DNA from: Pyrinomonadaceae bacterium
GTDB taxonomy: Bacteria; Acidobacteriota; Blastocatellia; Pyrinomonadales; Pyrinomonadaceae
Direction of reading: 5' to 3'
DNA length: 47,974 nucleotides
Assembly (NCBI GenBank): GCA_022843305.1
Contig: JALHNX010000008.1
Span: forward strand, 1-47,974
The position numbers were made by a program, and so were the translations under genes. How positions within the stretch are numbered: the first letter of the stretch is position 1; each line of letters begins with the position of its first letter. The notes beneath the pieces are model-generated. The model searched no databases. It had not been told where the DNA came from and worked only from the letters and a program-made list of their open reading frames with translations. Shown here piece after piece: positions 17,645 through 25,044 of the stretch.

Positions 17645-17843
17645 TTAAATTAACGTGAATATTGGATAAAGAGATTGCCCGACGGAACGCCGTCATCCTG
17701 ACGGCACAGCGTTTGAAAAACGCTCAAACTGTTTGGTTATCTGACAAGTTTTAAGAAAATCACGGCAAATTACACCGCTTTCAGCGGCGTGTGCCGTCAG
17801 GATGACGGCGTTCCGCTCTTATCCAATATTGACGTTAATTTAA
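17645..17843. mobile_element. MITE-like element with long terminal inverted repeats, ending at the etfA stop
   Basis: 199 bp. The outer TTAAATTAACGT (17645-17656) and its reverse complement (17832-17843) extend, with few mismatches, into about 60-bp arms. These arms include ATATTGGATAA and CGGAACGCCGTCATCCTGAC on the left and their complements on the right. The interior is non-coding. The right end overlaps the TAA stop codon of etfA (17840-17842). This is a miniature inverted-repeat element whose transposase is not in the window. Confidence 0.8.
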
Positions 17844-18808
17844 GCCTTTGCCTTTTTTATTTCTTCAACCAGTGTCGGGACGGCTTCAAAAAGATCGCCG
17901 ACGATGCCGTAATCGGCAATGTCGAAGATCGGCGCTTCGGCATCCTTGTTGATGGCGACGATCGTGCCGGCGTTTTTCATTCCGACAATGTGCTGAATCG
18001 CGCCCGAAATCCCCAAAGCAATGTAAACTTTCGGCGCAACGGTTTGCCCCGAAGAACCGATCTGGCGGTCAATCGGCAGCCATTCGGCATCGCAGATCGG
18101 GCGCGAAGCCGCTAAATCTGCGCCGAGCGCGTCCGCCAAAGATTGCGCGACGGCGAGGTTTTCCTGCGATTTGATGCCGCGTCCGACCGCGACGATGATT
18201 TCCGATTTTGTCAGGTCAACCGATGCTTTTGCTTCCTGAAACGGTTCTTCGGCTTCCATCCGAATGTCGCCGACATTAACGTCAATTGATTCGACATTTG
18301 CCGTTCCTTTTTCCGAATTGTCGCCGCGAAACGCGCCCGATTGGAAAGTTACGAAATACGGCGCGTCGCCACCGACCGTGACATCGGCATCCAATTTTCC
18401 TAAGAAAATACGGCGCGTTAAGGTCAGCTTTCCGCCGTCCGCCGTGTAGCGGATACAGTCGCCGACAACTTCTTTGCCGAGCCGAGCCGCCACTTTCGGC
18501 GCGAAATCGCGCACCTGATAAGTGTGCGCCATCACGACATATTGCGGGTTTTCGCGTTTGATAACGTCTTCCCATGCGTCGGCGTAAGCATCGGGCGTAT
18601 AAATTCCGAGTTTCGGATTTTTTGCGACGATGACTTTTTCCAAGTTGTATTGCGCGATCGTTTCAGCCAGCGCGCAATCTTTGTCGCACGGAATGACCGC
18701 CGAAACTTTTAATCCCAAATCTTTCGCAATGCTCTGCGCCGCCGCGATCGCTTCGAGCGAAACTTTGTTCAAGACGCAATTTTTGTGTTCAATAAATACG
18801 AGAATCAT
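17840..18808 (-). CDS. etfA: Electron transfer flavoprotein alpha subunit
   Basis: 322 residues. The N-terminal alpha/beta domain starts MILVFIEH. The C-terminal FAD-binding domain shows SEIIVAVGRGIKSQEN, the DRQIGSSGQTVAPKVYIALGISGAIQH block and AINKDAEAPIFDIADYGIVGD, which are the standard ETF-alpha signatures. With EtfB it accepts electrons from acyl-CoA and other dehydrogenases and passes them to ETF:quinone oxidoreductase. It lies downstream of etfB on the same strand, but a 200-bp REP-like doublet separates the two. Its stop codon lies inside the terminal repeat of a MITE. Confidence 0.95.
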   Translation of the reverse strand: MILVFIEHKNCVLNKVSLEAIAAAQSIAKDLGLKVSAVIPCDKDCALAETIAQYNLEKVIVAKNPKLGIYTPDAYADAWEDVIKRENPQYVVMAHTYQVRDFAPKVAARLGKEVVGDCIRYTADGGKLTLTRRIFLGKLDADVTVGGDAPYFVTFQSGAFRGDNSEKGTANVESIDVNVGDIRMEAEEPFQEAKASVDLTKSEIIVAVGRGIKSQENLAVAQSLADALGADLAASRPICDAEWLPIDRQIGSSGQTVAPKVYIALGISGAIQHIVGMKNAGTIVAINKDAEAPIFDIADYGIVGDLFEAVPTLVEEIKKAKA

Positions 18809-18820
18809 AAATTTATTCTT

Positions 18821-19022
18821 TTATAAATTGCCACCGGCTTTAGCTGGTGGATTAATTTGGCAATAACCAAAGGCTTTAGCCAAATTTAATTAAAATTAGT
18901 ATTCAGACTGCTTTAGCATAATTCAGGCTGTAGCCGAAAGGATTTTTCTTTCAAATCAATTCGGCTAAAGCCTTTTGTTTCATCAATATTGTCCACCGGC
19001 TAAAGCCGGTGGCAATTTATAA
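18821..19022. repeat. REP-like doublet element, copy 2, between etfB and etfA
   Basis: 202 bp bounded by TTATAAATTGCCACCGGC and its reverse complement. Each end carries a palindrome built on CCACCGGC..TTTAGC..GGTGG. Internal GGCTTTAGCC and TTCGGCTAAAGCC palindromes match copy 1 (14255-14454) in order and spacing. It fills the whole gap between etfB and etfA. Confidence 0.85.
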
Positions 19023-19024
19023 AA

Positions 19025-19801
19025 CTAAAGCACTCTGACTTCCGTTTTGAGTTTTTCGACCAATTCGACCGCGCCTTTTTTCGCGTCGCCGCCGCCGAGC
19101 ATCTGCGTCTGCTTCATCTTGAGCGGCAGGTAAACTTTTTCGATTTTCTGCGCTCCGGCGAAAGGTTCGATTGTCGGCGTCACGTCGCGAATTTCTTTTT
19201 TCTTCGCCGCCATAATGCCTTTCAAAGAAGCGTAACGAATCTGAGAAATGCCCGACTGAATCGTCAGAAGCGCGGGCAGTTGATATTTGAACCATTGATA
19301 CCAGCCGCTTTCAAGCTCGCGTTTGACTCTTAAAGAACCGTTCAGACTCGCGCGGTCAACTTCGATGACAATCGTCGCGTGCGGAATGCCGAGAAGTTCG
19401 GCTAAGATCACGCCCGTCTGCCCGTAGCTCGCGTCGTCGGACTGCAAACCCGTGTAAACGAGATCGGCGTTTTCAGAGGCGATAGCGTCGGCAATCGCTT
19501 TCGCAATTTGATACGGCGAAAGCCGGTTAACATTGTCCGCAACAACGTGAATTGCTCTATCAGCACCACGCGCCAACGCGTCTTTCAAAACCGTTTTCGC
19601 CGACTGTGCGCCGAGCGTGCAAACAACTACTTCGCCGTCGCCTTTCGCTTCTTTCATCCGCAGGGCTTCTTCGAGCGCGTAACCGTCCGATTCGTTCGTC
19701 TGCTGCGAAATATTCGATTCGTCAATCCATTTTTCGTCCGCCCCGACGCGCAAAACCGCGTCCTTATTGGCGACCTGTTTCATCAAAACGATAATTTTCA
19801 T
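19025..19801 (-). CDS. etfB: Electron transfer flavoprotein beta subunit
   Basis: 258 residues. MKIIVLMKQVANKDAVLRV at the N-terminus, the NESDGYALEEALR segment and the AMP/FAD-domain TGLQSDDASYGQTGVILAELLGIPH are diagnostic of ETF-beta. It forms the heterodimer with EtfA, holding AMP structurally. It is the first gene of the etfBA pair. A decayed heptamer array lies directly before its start codon (19805-19839), and a HicB-like gene lies upstream. Confidence 0.95.
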   Translation of the reverse strand: MKIIVLMKQVANKDAVLRVGADEKWIDESNISQQTNESDGYALEEALRMKEAKGDGEVVVCTLGAQSAKTVLKDALARGADRAIHVVADNVNRLSPYQIAKAIADAIASENADLVYTGLQSDDASYGQTGVILAELLGIPHATIVIEVDRASLNGSLRVKRELESGWYQWFKYQLPALLTIQSGISQIRYASLKGIMAAKKKEIRDVTPTIEPFAGAQKIEKVYLPLKMKQTQMLGGGDAKKGAVELVEKLKTEVRVL

Positions 19802-19804
19802 GAT

Positions 19805-19839
19805 AATTTTAAATTTAAGATTTCAAATTTCAGATTAAA
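19805..19839. repeat. Solo 7-bp tandem array (unit AATTTCA / GATTTCA)
   Basis: Five consecutive 7-bp steps of related AATTTNA/GATTTCA units fill the gap between the etfB start (19801) and the stop codon of the upstream small gene (19835). No inverted partner is evident. Confidence 0.6.
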
Positions 19840-19999
19840 TAAAAGGTATTTCTTTCGACTCAATATCCGCAAGCAAACTTTTCAGATTCTCAAAAGGTTC
19901 GTCCTTTGAATAACCTTGCGTTTCGTAATCGGGATAATCATTCAAAAATCCGATAAAAAATTCGCCGTCTTGCCAAAATGTGTATTTTGTCGTTTTCAT
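19835..19999 (-). CDS. HicB-family antitoxin-like small protein (orphan)
   Basis: 54 residues from ATG 19999 to TAA 19835. The sequence (KYTFWQDGEFFIGFLNDYP, then DYETQGYSKDEPFENLKSLL and IESKEIPFI) is the partial RNase-H-like fold typical of the short HicB antitoxins, in which an exported-looking W.DG.F.G(Y/F)L pattern precedes a QG.S..EA.EN helix. Usual members carry a further 15-20 residues and sit beside hicA. Here no HicA frame is adjacent, so it is orphan and perhaps C-terminally shortened. Its stop codon lies in the heptamer array that precedes etfB. No clear ribosome-binding site. Confidence 0.65.
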   Translation of the reverse strand: MKTTKYTFWQDGEFFIGFLNDYPDYETQGYSKDEPFENLKSLLADIESKEIPFI

Positions 20000-20071
20000 A
20001 GCTTTTGAATAATTCTAAATCTTTTTACGCAAAATTCAAAATGAATGACTATTCATTCATTAAATAAAATT

Positions 20072-20110
20072 AAAGCGTTTCGACCGCCGTCGGCGGTGAA
20101 ACGCTTTTTT
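20072..20110. terminator. Terminator of the fab cluster
   Basis: Arms AAAGCGTTTC.ACCGCC and GGCGGTGAAACGCTTT (20072-20107) with one bulged base, followed by T's on the plus side and an A/T-rich run on the minus side. It lies just beyond the fabF stop. Confidence 0.8.
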
Positions 20111-20117
20111 CAAAGAA

Positions 20118-21359
20118 TTACTCTTCGTAACGCTTAAAGATCAAACACGCGTTCGTGCCGCCGAAACCGAAGCTGTTCGAGAGCGCATATTCGACTGACT
20201 GGTTGCGCGGCTCGTTCGGCACGTAATCCAGATCGCAGTCCGGGTCGGGATTTTCGTAATTAATGGTCGGCATCAACTGGTTTTCAACGAGCGATTTGAT
20301 CGAAATTACGGCTTCGATACCGCCCGCCGCGCCGAGCGCGTGTCCGGTCATTGATTTCGTCGAGCTGACCGCCAACTTGTATGCGTGTTCGCCGAAAACC
20401 TTCTTGATGGCGAGCGTTTCAAACTTGTCGTTATACGGCGTTGAAGTTCCGTGCGCGTTGATGTAGCCGATCTGTTCGGGCGTGATGCCCGCATCTTTGA
20501 TGGCACGGTTCATAACGCGAATCGCACCGCTTCCGGTTTCGTCCGGCATCGTGACGTGAAAAGCGTCGCCGCTCATTCCGTAACCGACGATTTCGGCGTA
20601 GATTTTCGCGCCTCTTGCTTTGGCAAATTCCAATTCTTCGAGAATCAAAATTCCCGCGCCTTCGCCGATCACAAAACCGTCGCGTTCGGCGTCGAACGGA
20701 CGCGAAGCCCGTTTCGGCTCGTCGTTGCGCGTCGAAAGCGCGCGCATCGAAGCAAATCCGGCAACCGACATCGGCGTAATTGCCGATTCCGCGCCGCCGC
20801 AGATCATCGCGTCGGCATCGCCGCGCTCGATCAGACGAAAGCTGTCGCCGATGGCGTGTGCGCCTGCCGAACAAGCCGTCGCCGTCGCCGAATTCGGACC
20901 TTTCGCCCCGTGACGAATCGAGACATTGCCCGAAGCCAGATTGACGATTGCCGAAACGATAAAGAACGGCGAAACTCTGCCCGGACCCGAATTTAAAAGT
21001 TTTTCGTGTTCGCGCTCGATTGCCCAGAAATCGCCGATGCCCGAACTGATATAAGTTCCGACCATCTCGTCGTTGCTCGCGTCAATCACCAAACCGCTGT
21101 CCTTGACGGCTTCGTCCGAAGCGGCGATCGCAAAATGCGAGAACGCGCCCATTCGCCGCGCTTCTCTTTTGTCGAGAAAATCTTCGACATTAAAGTTTTT
21201 GACTTCGCAGGCAAATCTGACGGGAAAATTTTCCGTGTCGAACTTTTGGATTTGGTCGGCGCCGCTTTCGCCCCGTTTGAGAGATTCCCAGGTTGACGGA
21301 ACATCATTGCCGTTCGGCGTCACTAATCCGAGTCCTGTTACTACTACACGACGTTTCAT
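20118..21359 (-). CDS. fabF: Beta-ketoacyl-ACP synthase II
   Basis: 413 residues, normal for FabF. It condenses malonyl-ACP with acyl-ACP in fatty acid elongation. The catalytic triad is complete: Cys163 in ATACSAGAH, His303 in [11 protein letters not shown] and His340 in [10 protein letters not shown]. The N-terminal [15 protein letters not shown] and the C-terminal [12 protein letters not shown] are also standard. It is the last gene of the minus-strand fab block, downstream of acpP. A heptamer-built hairpin separates the two. Confidence 0.97.
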   Translation of the reverse strand: MKRRVVVTGLGLVTPNGNDVPSTWESLKRGESGADQIQKFDTENFPVRFACEVKNFNVEDFLDKREARRMGAFSHFAIAASDEAVKDSGLVIDASNDEMVGTYISSGIGDFWAIEREHEKLLNSGPGRVSPFFIVSAIVNLASGNVSIRHGAKGPNSATATACSAGAHAIGDSFRLIERGDADAMICGGAESAITPMSVAGFASMRALSTRNDEPKRASRPFDAERDGFVIGEGAGILILEELEFAKARGAKIYAEIVGYGMSGDAFHVTMPDETGSGAIRVMNRAIKDAGITPEQIGYINAHGTSTPYNDKFETLAIKKVFGEHAYKLAVSSTKSMTGHALGAAGGIEAVISIKSLVENQLMPTINYENPDPDCDLDYVPNEPRNQSVEYALSNSFGFGGTNACLIFKRYEE

Positions 21360-21367
21360 AAATTAGT

Positions 21368-21439
21368 AGAGAGTCGAGAGTCGAGAGTCGAGAGTCAAAA
21401 GCATTCCGGCTCTCGACTCTCGACTCTCGACTCTCGACT
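21368..21439. repeat. Inverted pair of 7-bp tandem arrays (unit GAGAGTC) between acpP and fabF
   Basis: Left array 21368-21396 has four copies of GAGAGTC-type units and right array 21411-21439 has four copies of GACTCTC. They are near-perfect reverse complements with a 14-base spacer. They would form a very stable hairpin in the intercistronic mRNA. Confidence 0.85.
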
Positions 21440-21444
21440 TTAAA

Positions 21445-21684
21445 TTAGTTAGCTTTGTGCTGTTCAACGTAAGCGTAAGCATCGCGGACAGCCTGAATTT
21501 TTTCAGCGTCTTCGTCGGGAATTTCGATGTCGAACTCCTCTTCAAAACGCATCACGAGTTCGACCAAATCCAATGAATCCGCGCCCAAATCCTCAATGAA
21601 ACGCGCATTCTCCGTAACTTCCGCTTCGTCAACGCCTAATTCGTCAACGATGATCTGTTTAATTTTATCCTGAACTTCTGACAT
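21445..21684 (-). CDS. acpP: Acyl carrier protein
   Basis: 79 residues, acidic, with the 4'-phosphopantetheine attachment Ser37 in the [12 protein letters not shown] helix-2 motif and the [19 protein letters not shown] helix 1-loop. It carries the growing acyl chain for FabD, FabF and FabH encoded around it. A GAGGAG ribosome-binding site lies just before the ATG. It starts 19 bp after the fabD stop. Confidence 0.97.
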   Translation of the reverse strand: MSEVQDKIKQIIVDELGVDEAEVTENARFIEDLGADSLDLVELVMRFEEEFDIEIPDEDAEKIQAVRDAYAYVEQHKAN

Positions 21685-21703
21685 AATTTCTCCTCTTGTT
21701 TTT

Positions 21704-22660
21704 TTATAAAGATTGTAATGTATTTCTCAAACTTTCCGTATTTTCGACGTTCAAACAACGAACGTCACGATTGATCTGGCGAACCAAACCCGACAAAACT
21801 TTTCCCGCGCCGACTTCGATAAATGTTCCGACTTCTTCAGCCAGAAGCGTTTCGATACTTTGCGCCCAGCAAACCGGACTTGAAACCTGTTCGGTCAAAG
21901 CGATTCTCGCACGTTCGCCTTTTGAATTAATATCGGCGGAAACATTTTCGATGATCGGAAATCTTAAATCGCTAAAGTTGATTTGCTGTAAGTCTTTCGA
22001 TAATCTTTCCTGCGCGGGCAACATCAAATCGCAATGAAAAGGCGCGGAAACGTTTAATTTTATCGCCCGTTTCGCGCCGCGTTCCTTTAATAATTCGATG
22101 GCGCGGTCAACCGCTTCCGCATTTCCGGCAATCACGATTTGCGCGGGCGAATTGATATTTGCCGGCGCACAAATTTCGCCTTCGGCGGCTTCGTCGCAGG
22201 CAACTTCGACCGTTTCAAGCGGCAATCCGAGAATCGCCGCCATCGCACCGACTCCGACCGGCACGGCTTCCTGCATATAAGTTCCGCGCTTTCTGACCGT
22301 TTTTACGGCATCCGCAAAACTAAGTGCGCCTGCCGCGACCAACGCCGAATATTCGCCAAGACTGTGTCCGGCGACAAAATCAGGTTTTGGAAAACCTTCC
22401 GCTTCCATTGCGCGAAACGCGGCAATCGAAGTCGTCAAAATCGCGGGCTGCGTGTTCGCCGTCAAAGCCAGATCTTCCGCCGTTCCGCCGAAACACATTT
22501 CGGAAAGCGAAAACCCGAGCGCGTCGTCGGCTTCTTCAAACACTTCGCGTGAAACGGCAAAGTTATCGAATAAATCTTTGCCCATTCCGACGGCTTGCGA
22601 GCCTTGTCCGGGAAATATAAATGCGGATCGCGGATTGCGGATTGCGGGTTTTTCGCTCAT
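21704..22660 (-). CDS. fabD: Malonyl-CoA:ACP transacylase
   Basis: 318 residues. [14 protein letters not shown] at 14-27, the nucleophile Ser100 in [10 protein letters not shown], and the SAPFHCDLM block with the partner His identify FabD, which loads malonyl groups onto ACP. Most FabD proteins begin directly at M..(A/V)FIFPGQG. Here 12 extra residues ([12 protein letters not shown]) precede it, and the codons for AIRNPRS are read from a 7-bp tandem array (22623-22650). The ATG overlaps the stop of the upstream four-helix-bundle gene (ATGA), so translation is probably coupled. The native start was apparently replaced when the array-bounded insert arrived. Confidence 0.95.
   Translation of the reverse strand: MSEKPAIRNPRSAFIFPGQGSQAVGMGKDLFDNFAVSREVFEEADDALGFSLSEMCFGGTAEDLALTANTQPAILTTSIAAFRAMEAEGFPKPDFVAGHSLGEYSALVAAGALSFADAVKTVRKRGTYMQEAVPVGVGAMAAILGLPLETVEVACDEAAEGEICAPANINSPAQIVIAGNAEAVDRAIELLKERGAKRAIKLNVSAPFHCDLMLPAQERLSKDLQQINFSDLRFPIIENVSADINSKGERARIALTEQVSSPVCWAQSIETLLAEEVGTFIEVGAGKVLSGLVRQINRDVRCLNVENTESLRNTLQSL
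22623..22650. repeat. 7-bp tandem array (unit GCGGATT), left arm of the four-helix-bundle insert
   Basis: Four 7-bp steps GCGGATC/GCGGATT/GCGGGTT within the first codons of fabD. Its inverted partner is at 23021-23048, on the other side of the four-helix-bundle gene. Confidence 0.8.
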
Positions 22661-23016
22661 CTTTTTCCACCTCGCGCAGTATTGATTGACGAAACAAAAA
22701 TTGCCACAAGCTGATTTGTTTCATCCAATAAATCTTCAACTAAACTTTGTTTTACCAAGCCTGATTCAATCAAAATTTCAATCCAATAAGCCGATTCGTC
22801 CGCTTCTTCTTCAACGATTCCCATTTTAGCAATAAAATCTACGTTTGATTTGGCACGACACGCTGCGCGATAATTTGCTCCAACCGATGTTCCGCTTTTT
22901 ACCAACTGATATTTTATTACTCTCGCAATCGGAGTATCCGGCAAACTTTCGACTAATTTAATAATTCTTAAAGCGAATTTCTTTGTCCGCTTTTTCAAAT
23001 CATCTTCAATCATCAC
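22657..23016 (-). CDS. Four-helix-bundle protein (S23 / IVS-protein, Avd-like family)
   Basis: 119 residues, all helical. The family pattern is plain: DLKKRTKKFALRIIKLVESLP in helix 1, the Arg- and Ser-rich YQLVKSGTSVGANYRAACRA turn in helices 1-2 (S..SVGANY is the hallmark), then MGIVEEEADESAYWIEIL in helix 3. Homologues are encoded in intervening sequences inside 23S rRNA genes (S23) and are related to Avd, the accessory protein of diversity-generating retroelements; their biochemistry is poorly known. The gene sits between fabH and fabD and is exactly enclosed by inverted 7-bp arrays (22623-22650 and 23021-23048). It overlaps fabD by 4 bases. It looks like cargo of, or the driver for, the array system. 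Confidence 0.88.
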   Translation of the reverse strand: MMIEDDLKKRTKKFALRIIKLVESLPDTPIARVIKYQLVKSGTSVGANYRAACRAKSNVDFIAKMGIVEEEADESAYWIEILIESGLVKQSLVEDLLDETNQLVAIFVSSINTARGGKR

Positions 23017-23020
23017 TCAA

Positions 23021-23048
23021 AATCCGCATTCCGCATTTCGCATTCTAA
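23021..23048. repeat. 7-bp tandem array (unit AATCCGC / ATTCCGC), right arm of the four-helix-bundle insert
   Basis: Four 7-bp steps, reverse-complement type to the array at 22623-22650. It starts 4 bases beyond the four-helix-bundle ATG and runs across the fabH stop codon (23045-23047). Confidence 0.8.
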
Positions 23049-24028
23049 AATCTGATTACCGTCCCGCCCCAGGTTACGCCGCCGCCGAAAGCCGTTAGCA
23101 AAACTAAACTTCCTTCTTTGATTTTGCCCGATTCGATGCATTCGTCCATCGCAATCGGAATCGAAGCCGACGATGTGTTGCCGTGATAAGCGATGTTTGA
23201 ATAAACCTTTTCTTCGGGAACTTTGAGACGCGAAGCGACCGCATCGGTAATTCTTTGATTCGCCTGATGCGGAATGACAATATCAACATCTTCAACCGTA
23301 TAACCCGCTTTTTCGAGCATTTCCGCCGAAATATCAGCCATCGAACGCACCGCGACTTTGAAAAGCTCGTTGCCCTTCATCTTGAAAAAATGCTCGCGGT
23401 TATCAATCGTTTCGTGCGTCGTGCCGAGCTTCGTGCCGCCGCCCGGCGCGTAAAGCTGTTCTTCGTAACGTCCGTCTGAACGGATCTTCGTCGCCAGAAT
23501 TCCTTTGCCTTCGGGAACAGGACCGAGAACCGCCGCGCCCGCGCCGTCGCCGAAAATGACGCACGTTCCGCGGTCGGTGTAATCAACGTATTTCGTCAAA
23601 ACTTCCGCGCCGATGACCAATGCATAACGGATCTGTCCGGTGCGAATCATTGATTCGACCATCGTAATGCCGTATAAAAATCCCGAACAAGCCGCAAATA
23701 CATCCATCCCGGCGGCGTTTACCGCGCCGAGCTGGGCTTGAATCAACGCTCCGGTCGAAGGCATTATCTGGTCGGGCGTGGTCGTTGCGCAGACGATAAT
23801 ATCTATGTCTTCGGGTTTTAATCCGGCGCGTTCGAGAGCCATCTTTGCCGCCGCCGTGCCGAACTGCGAAGTGTATTCGTTGTCGGCAGCCTTATGACGC
23901 TGTTTGATGCCCGTCCGCGAAGTTATCCATTCATCGCTGGTTTCGACAATCTTTTCCAAATCGGCATTTGTCAAAATGCCTTCGGGATAAGCGTGTCCCA
24001 TTCCGATGATACCTGCGTTCTGTGTCAT
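23045..24028 (-). CDS. fabH: Beta-ketoacyl-ACP synthase III
   Basis: 327 residues. It initiates fatty acid synthesis by condensing acetyl-CoA (or branched starters) with malonyl-ACP. The catalytic set is intact: Cys114 in FAACSGFLYG, His254 in IVIPHQANQRI and Asn284 in YHGNTSSASIPIA. The end FGGGVTWGGTVIRF is standard. Upstream on the same strand are rpmF and a DUF177 gene, the usual rpmF-plsX-fabH setting, but plsX is missing. The gap between fabH and rpmF holds only an inverted heptamer pair. Confidence 0.97.
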   Translation of the reverse strand: MTQNAGIIGMGHAYPEGILTNADLEKIVETSDEWITSRTGIKQRHKAADNEYTSQFGTAAAKMALERAGLKPEDIDIIVCATTTPDQIMPSTGALIQAQLGAVNAAGMDVFAACSGFLYGITMVESMIRTGQIRYALVIGAEVLTKYVDYTDRGTCVIFGDGAGAAVLGPVPEGKGILATKIRSDGRYEEQLYAPGGGTKLGTTHETIDNREHFFKMKGNELFKVAVRSMADISAEMLEKAGYTVEDVDIVIPHQANQRITDAVASRLKVPEEKVYSNIAYHGNTSSASIPIAMDECIESGKIKEGSLVLLTAFGGGVTWGGTVIRF

Positions 24029-24035
24029 TTAATTT

Positions 24036-24155
24036 ATTTGCGATTTGCGATTTGCGATTTGCGATTTTTCTAGATCAAACAGCTTTTAATCTAAAAACGA
24101 TTGAATATAAAATATCCTTCAATCGCAAATCGCAAATTGAAAATCGCAAATTACA
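24036..24155. repeat. Inverted pair of 7-bp tandem arrays (unit ATTTGCG / AATCGCA) filling the fabH-rpmF gap
   Basis: Left array 24036-24070 has four perfect ATTTGCG units plus a decayed fifth. Right array 24121-24155 has five units around AATCGCA, the reverse complement type, with a 50-base spacer. Left and right ends abut the fabH start (24028) and the rpmF stop (24156). Confidence 0.88.
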
Positions 24156-24341
24156 TTATTCGGATTCTTTAACGTCTATTATCCGGCGACCTTTGAAAGT
24201 TCCCGTTTCAGCGTCAATGCGGTGCGGCTTTTTGGCTTCGCCCGTATCTTTGTCGATATAAAACTGCGGCACTTTCAGCGCGTCGTGAGCGCGGCGTTGA
24301 CGGGTGCGTGATTTTGAATGTCTTCGTTTTGGATTTGGCAT
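24156..24341 (-). CDS. rpmF: Ribosomal protein L32 (cysteine-free form)
   Basis: 61 residues. MPNPKRRHSKSRTRQRRAHDAL is the L32 signature, and KPHRIDAETGTFKGRRII matches the L32 C-terminal half. The four zinc-binding cysteines of the C+ form are absent, replaced by DKDTGE and DAETG, so this is a zinc-independent (C-) type. It belongs to the large ribosomal subunit. It lies between the DUF177 gene and fabH, the conserved neighbourhood of rpmF. Confidence 0.95.
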   Translation of the reverse strand: MPNPKRRHSKSRTRQRRAHDALKVPQFYIDKDTGEAKKPHRIDAETGTFKGRRIIDVKESE

Positions 24342-24352
24342 ATATTTAATTT

Positions 24353-24466
24353 GGTCATTTAATCATTTGTCCATTGATTCATTTATAAATGATTGAATGA
24401 CTTTTAAGTGTAATAAAATTTCTAATAAAAAAGGTATGAACCGATGAATCAATGATTAATTGAATA
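24353..24466. repeat. Inverted pair of 8-bp tandem arrays in the rpmF-yceD gap
   Basis: Left array 24353-24384 has four 8-bp steps (GGTCATTT, AATCATTT, GTCCATTG, ATTCATTT). Right array 24443-24466 has three steps (GATGAATC, AATGATTA, ATTGAATA) in reverse-complement sense, running into the 3' end of the DUF177 gene. Same architecture as the heptamer loci but with a unit of 8. Confidence 0.65.
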
Positions 24467-24971
24467 AATCTTTTAACCCTTTCCATCTCGGATCAATTTC
24501 CGTTTCTTCACATTTACAATTTATCAAATTTCGGTTTGCGCCGCATTTTTCGCACAAACCTTTGCAATCTTCTTTGCAAAAAACCTGCTCCGGCAAGTTT
24601 AATAAAATCTGTTCGCGGACGAGTTCGGTCAGATCGATTTCGTTTCCTTCGATGATCGAAACGTCCAGATCTTCTGCATTCAATTCCGCTTCTTTCGCCT
24701 GCGTGTAATTTTCCGGCGTCACGAACGCGGCTTTGAACGGAATCTCGAATTCTCTGTCAATCGGCTGCAAACAGCGCGTGCATTCGATTTCGAGTTCCGC
24801 CGAAATCGTGCCTTCGACATCGGTTTGCGCGATGTGTTTGACGGCTTTCCCCGCAACCCGCGCCGCCCGTTTCAGTTTCGCGTCCTCGCCGTCCAGATCA
24901 ATTTCTTCGGGCGCGAGCGTAAAATCAAACTCGTAAGGCGAGCTTCCCAATATGATTAAATCAATAATCAT
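24456..24971 (-). CDS. yceD: DUF177 (YceD-like) protein
   Basis: 171 residues from the ATG at 24971, with GGAG close upstream (an in-frame TTG 14 codons earlier is the alternative). The family pattern is a beta-rich N-terminal part, a CTRCLQPID segment, an acidic EGNEIDLTELVREQILLNLP helix, and the cysteine-rich end CKEDCKGLCEKCGANRN. YceD/DUF177 proteins are almost always encoded directly before rpmF, as here, and have been linked to 23S rRNA accumulation and ribosome assembly in other bacteria. Its 3' end is overlapped by an 8-bp array. It is probably in one operon with pyrD upstream and rpmF downstream. Confidence 0.88.
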   Translation of the reverse strand: MIIDLIILGSSPYEFDFTLAPEEIDLDGEDAKLKRAARVAGKAVKHIAQTDVEGTISAELEIECTRCLQPIDREFEIPFKAAFVTPENYTQAKEAELNAEDLDVSIIEGNEIDLTELVREQILLNLPEQVFCKEDCKGLCEKCGANRNLINCKCEETEIDPRWKGLKDLFN

Positions 24972-25044
24972 CACTCCAGAATAAACTTTCAATTTAACTT
25001 GCGCAAAACGCAAAGGATTTATTATAGCCTCTGAAATTTGAGTG

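Noticed and set aside
22657-23016. Diversity-generating retroelement
   Set aside because: The four-helix-bundle protein is Avd-like, but there is no reverse transcriptase, template repeat or variable-repeat target in the window.
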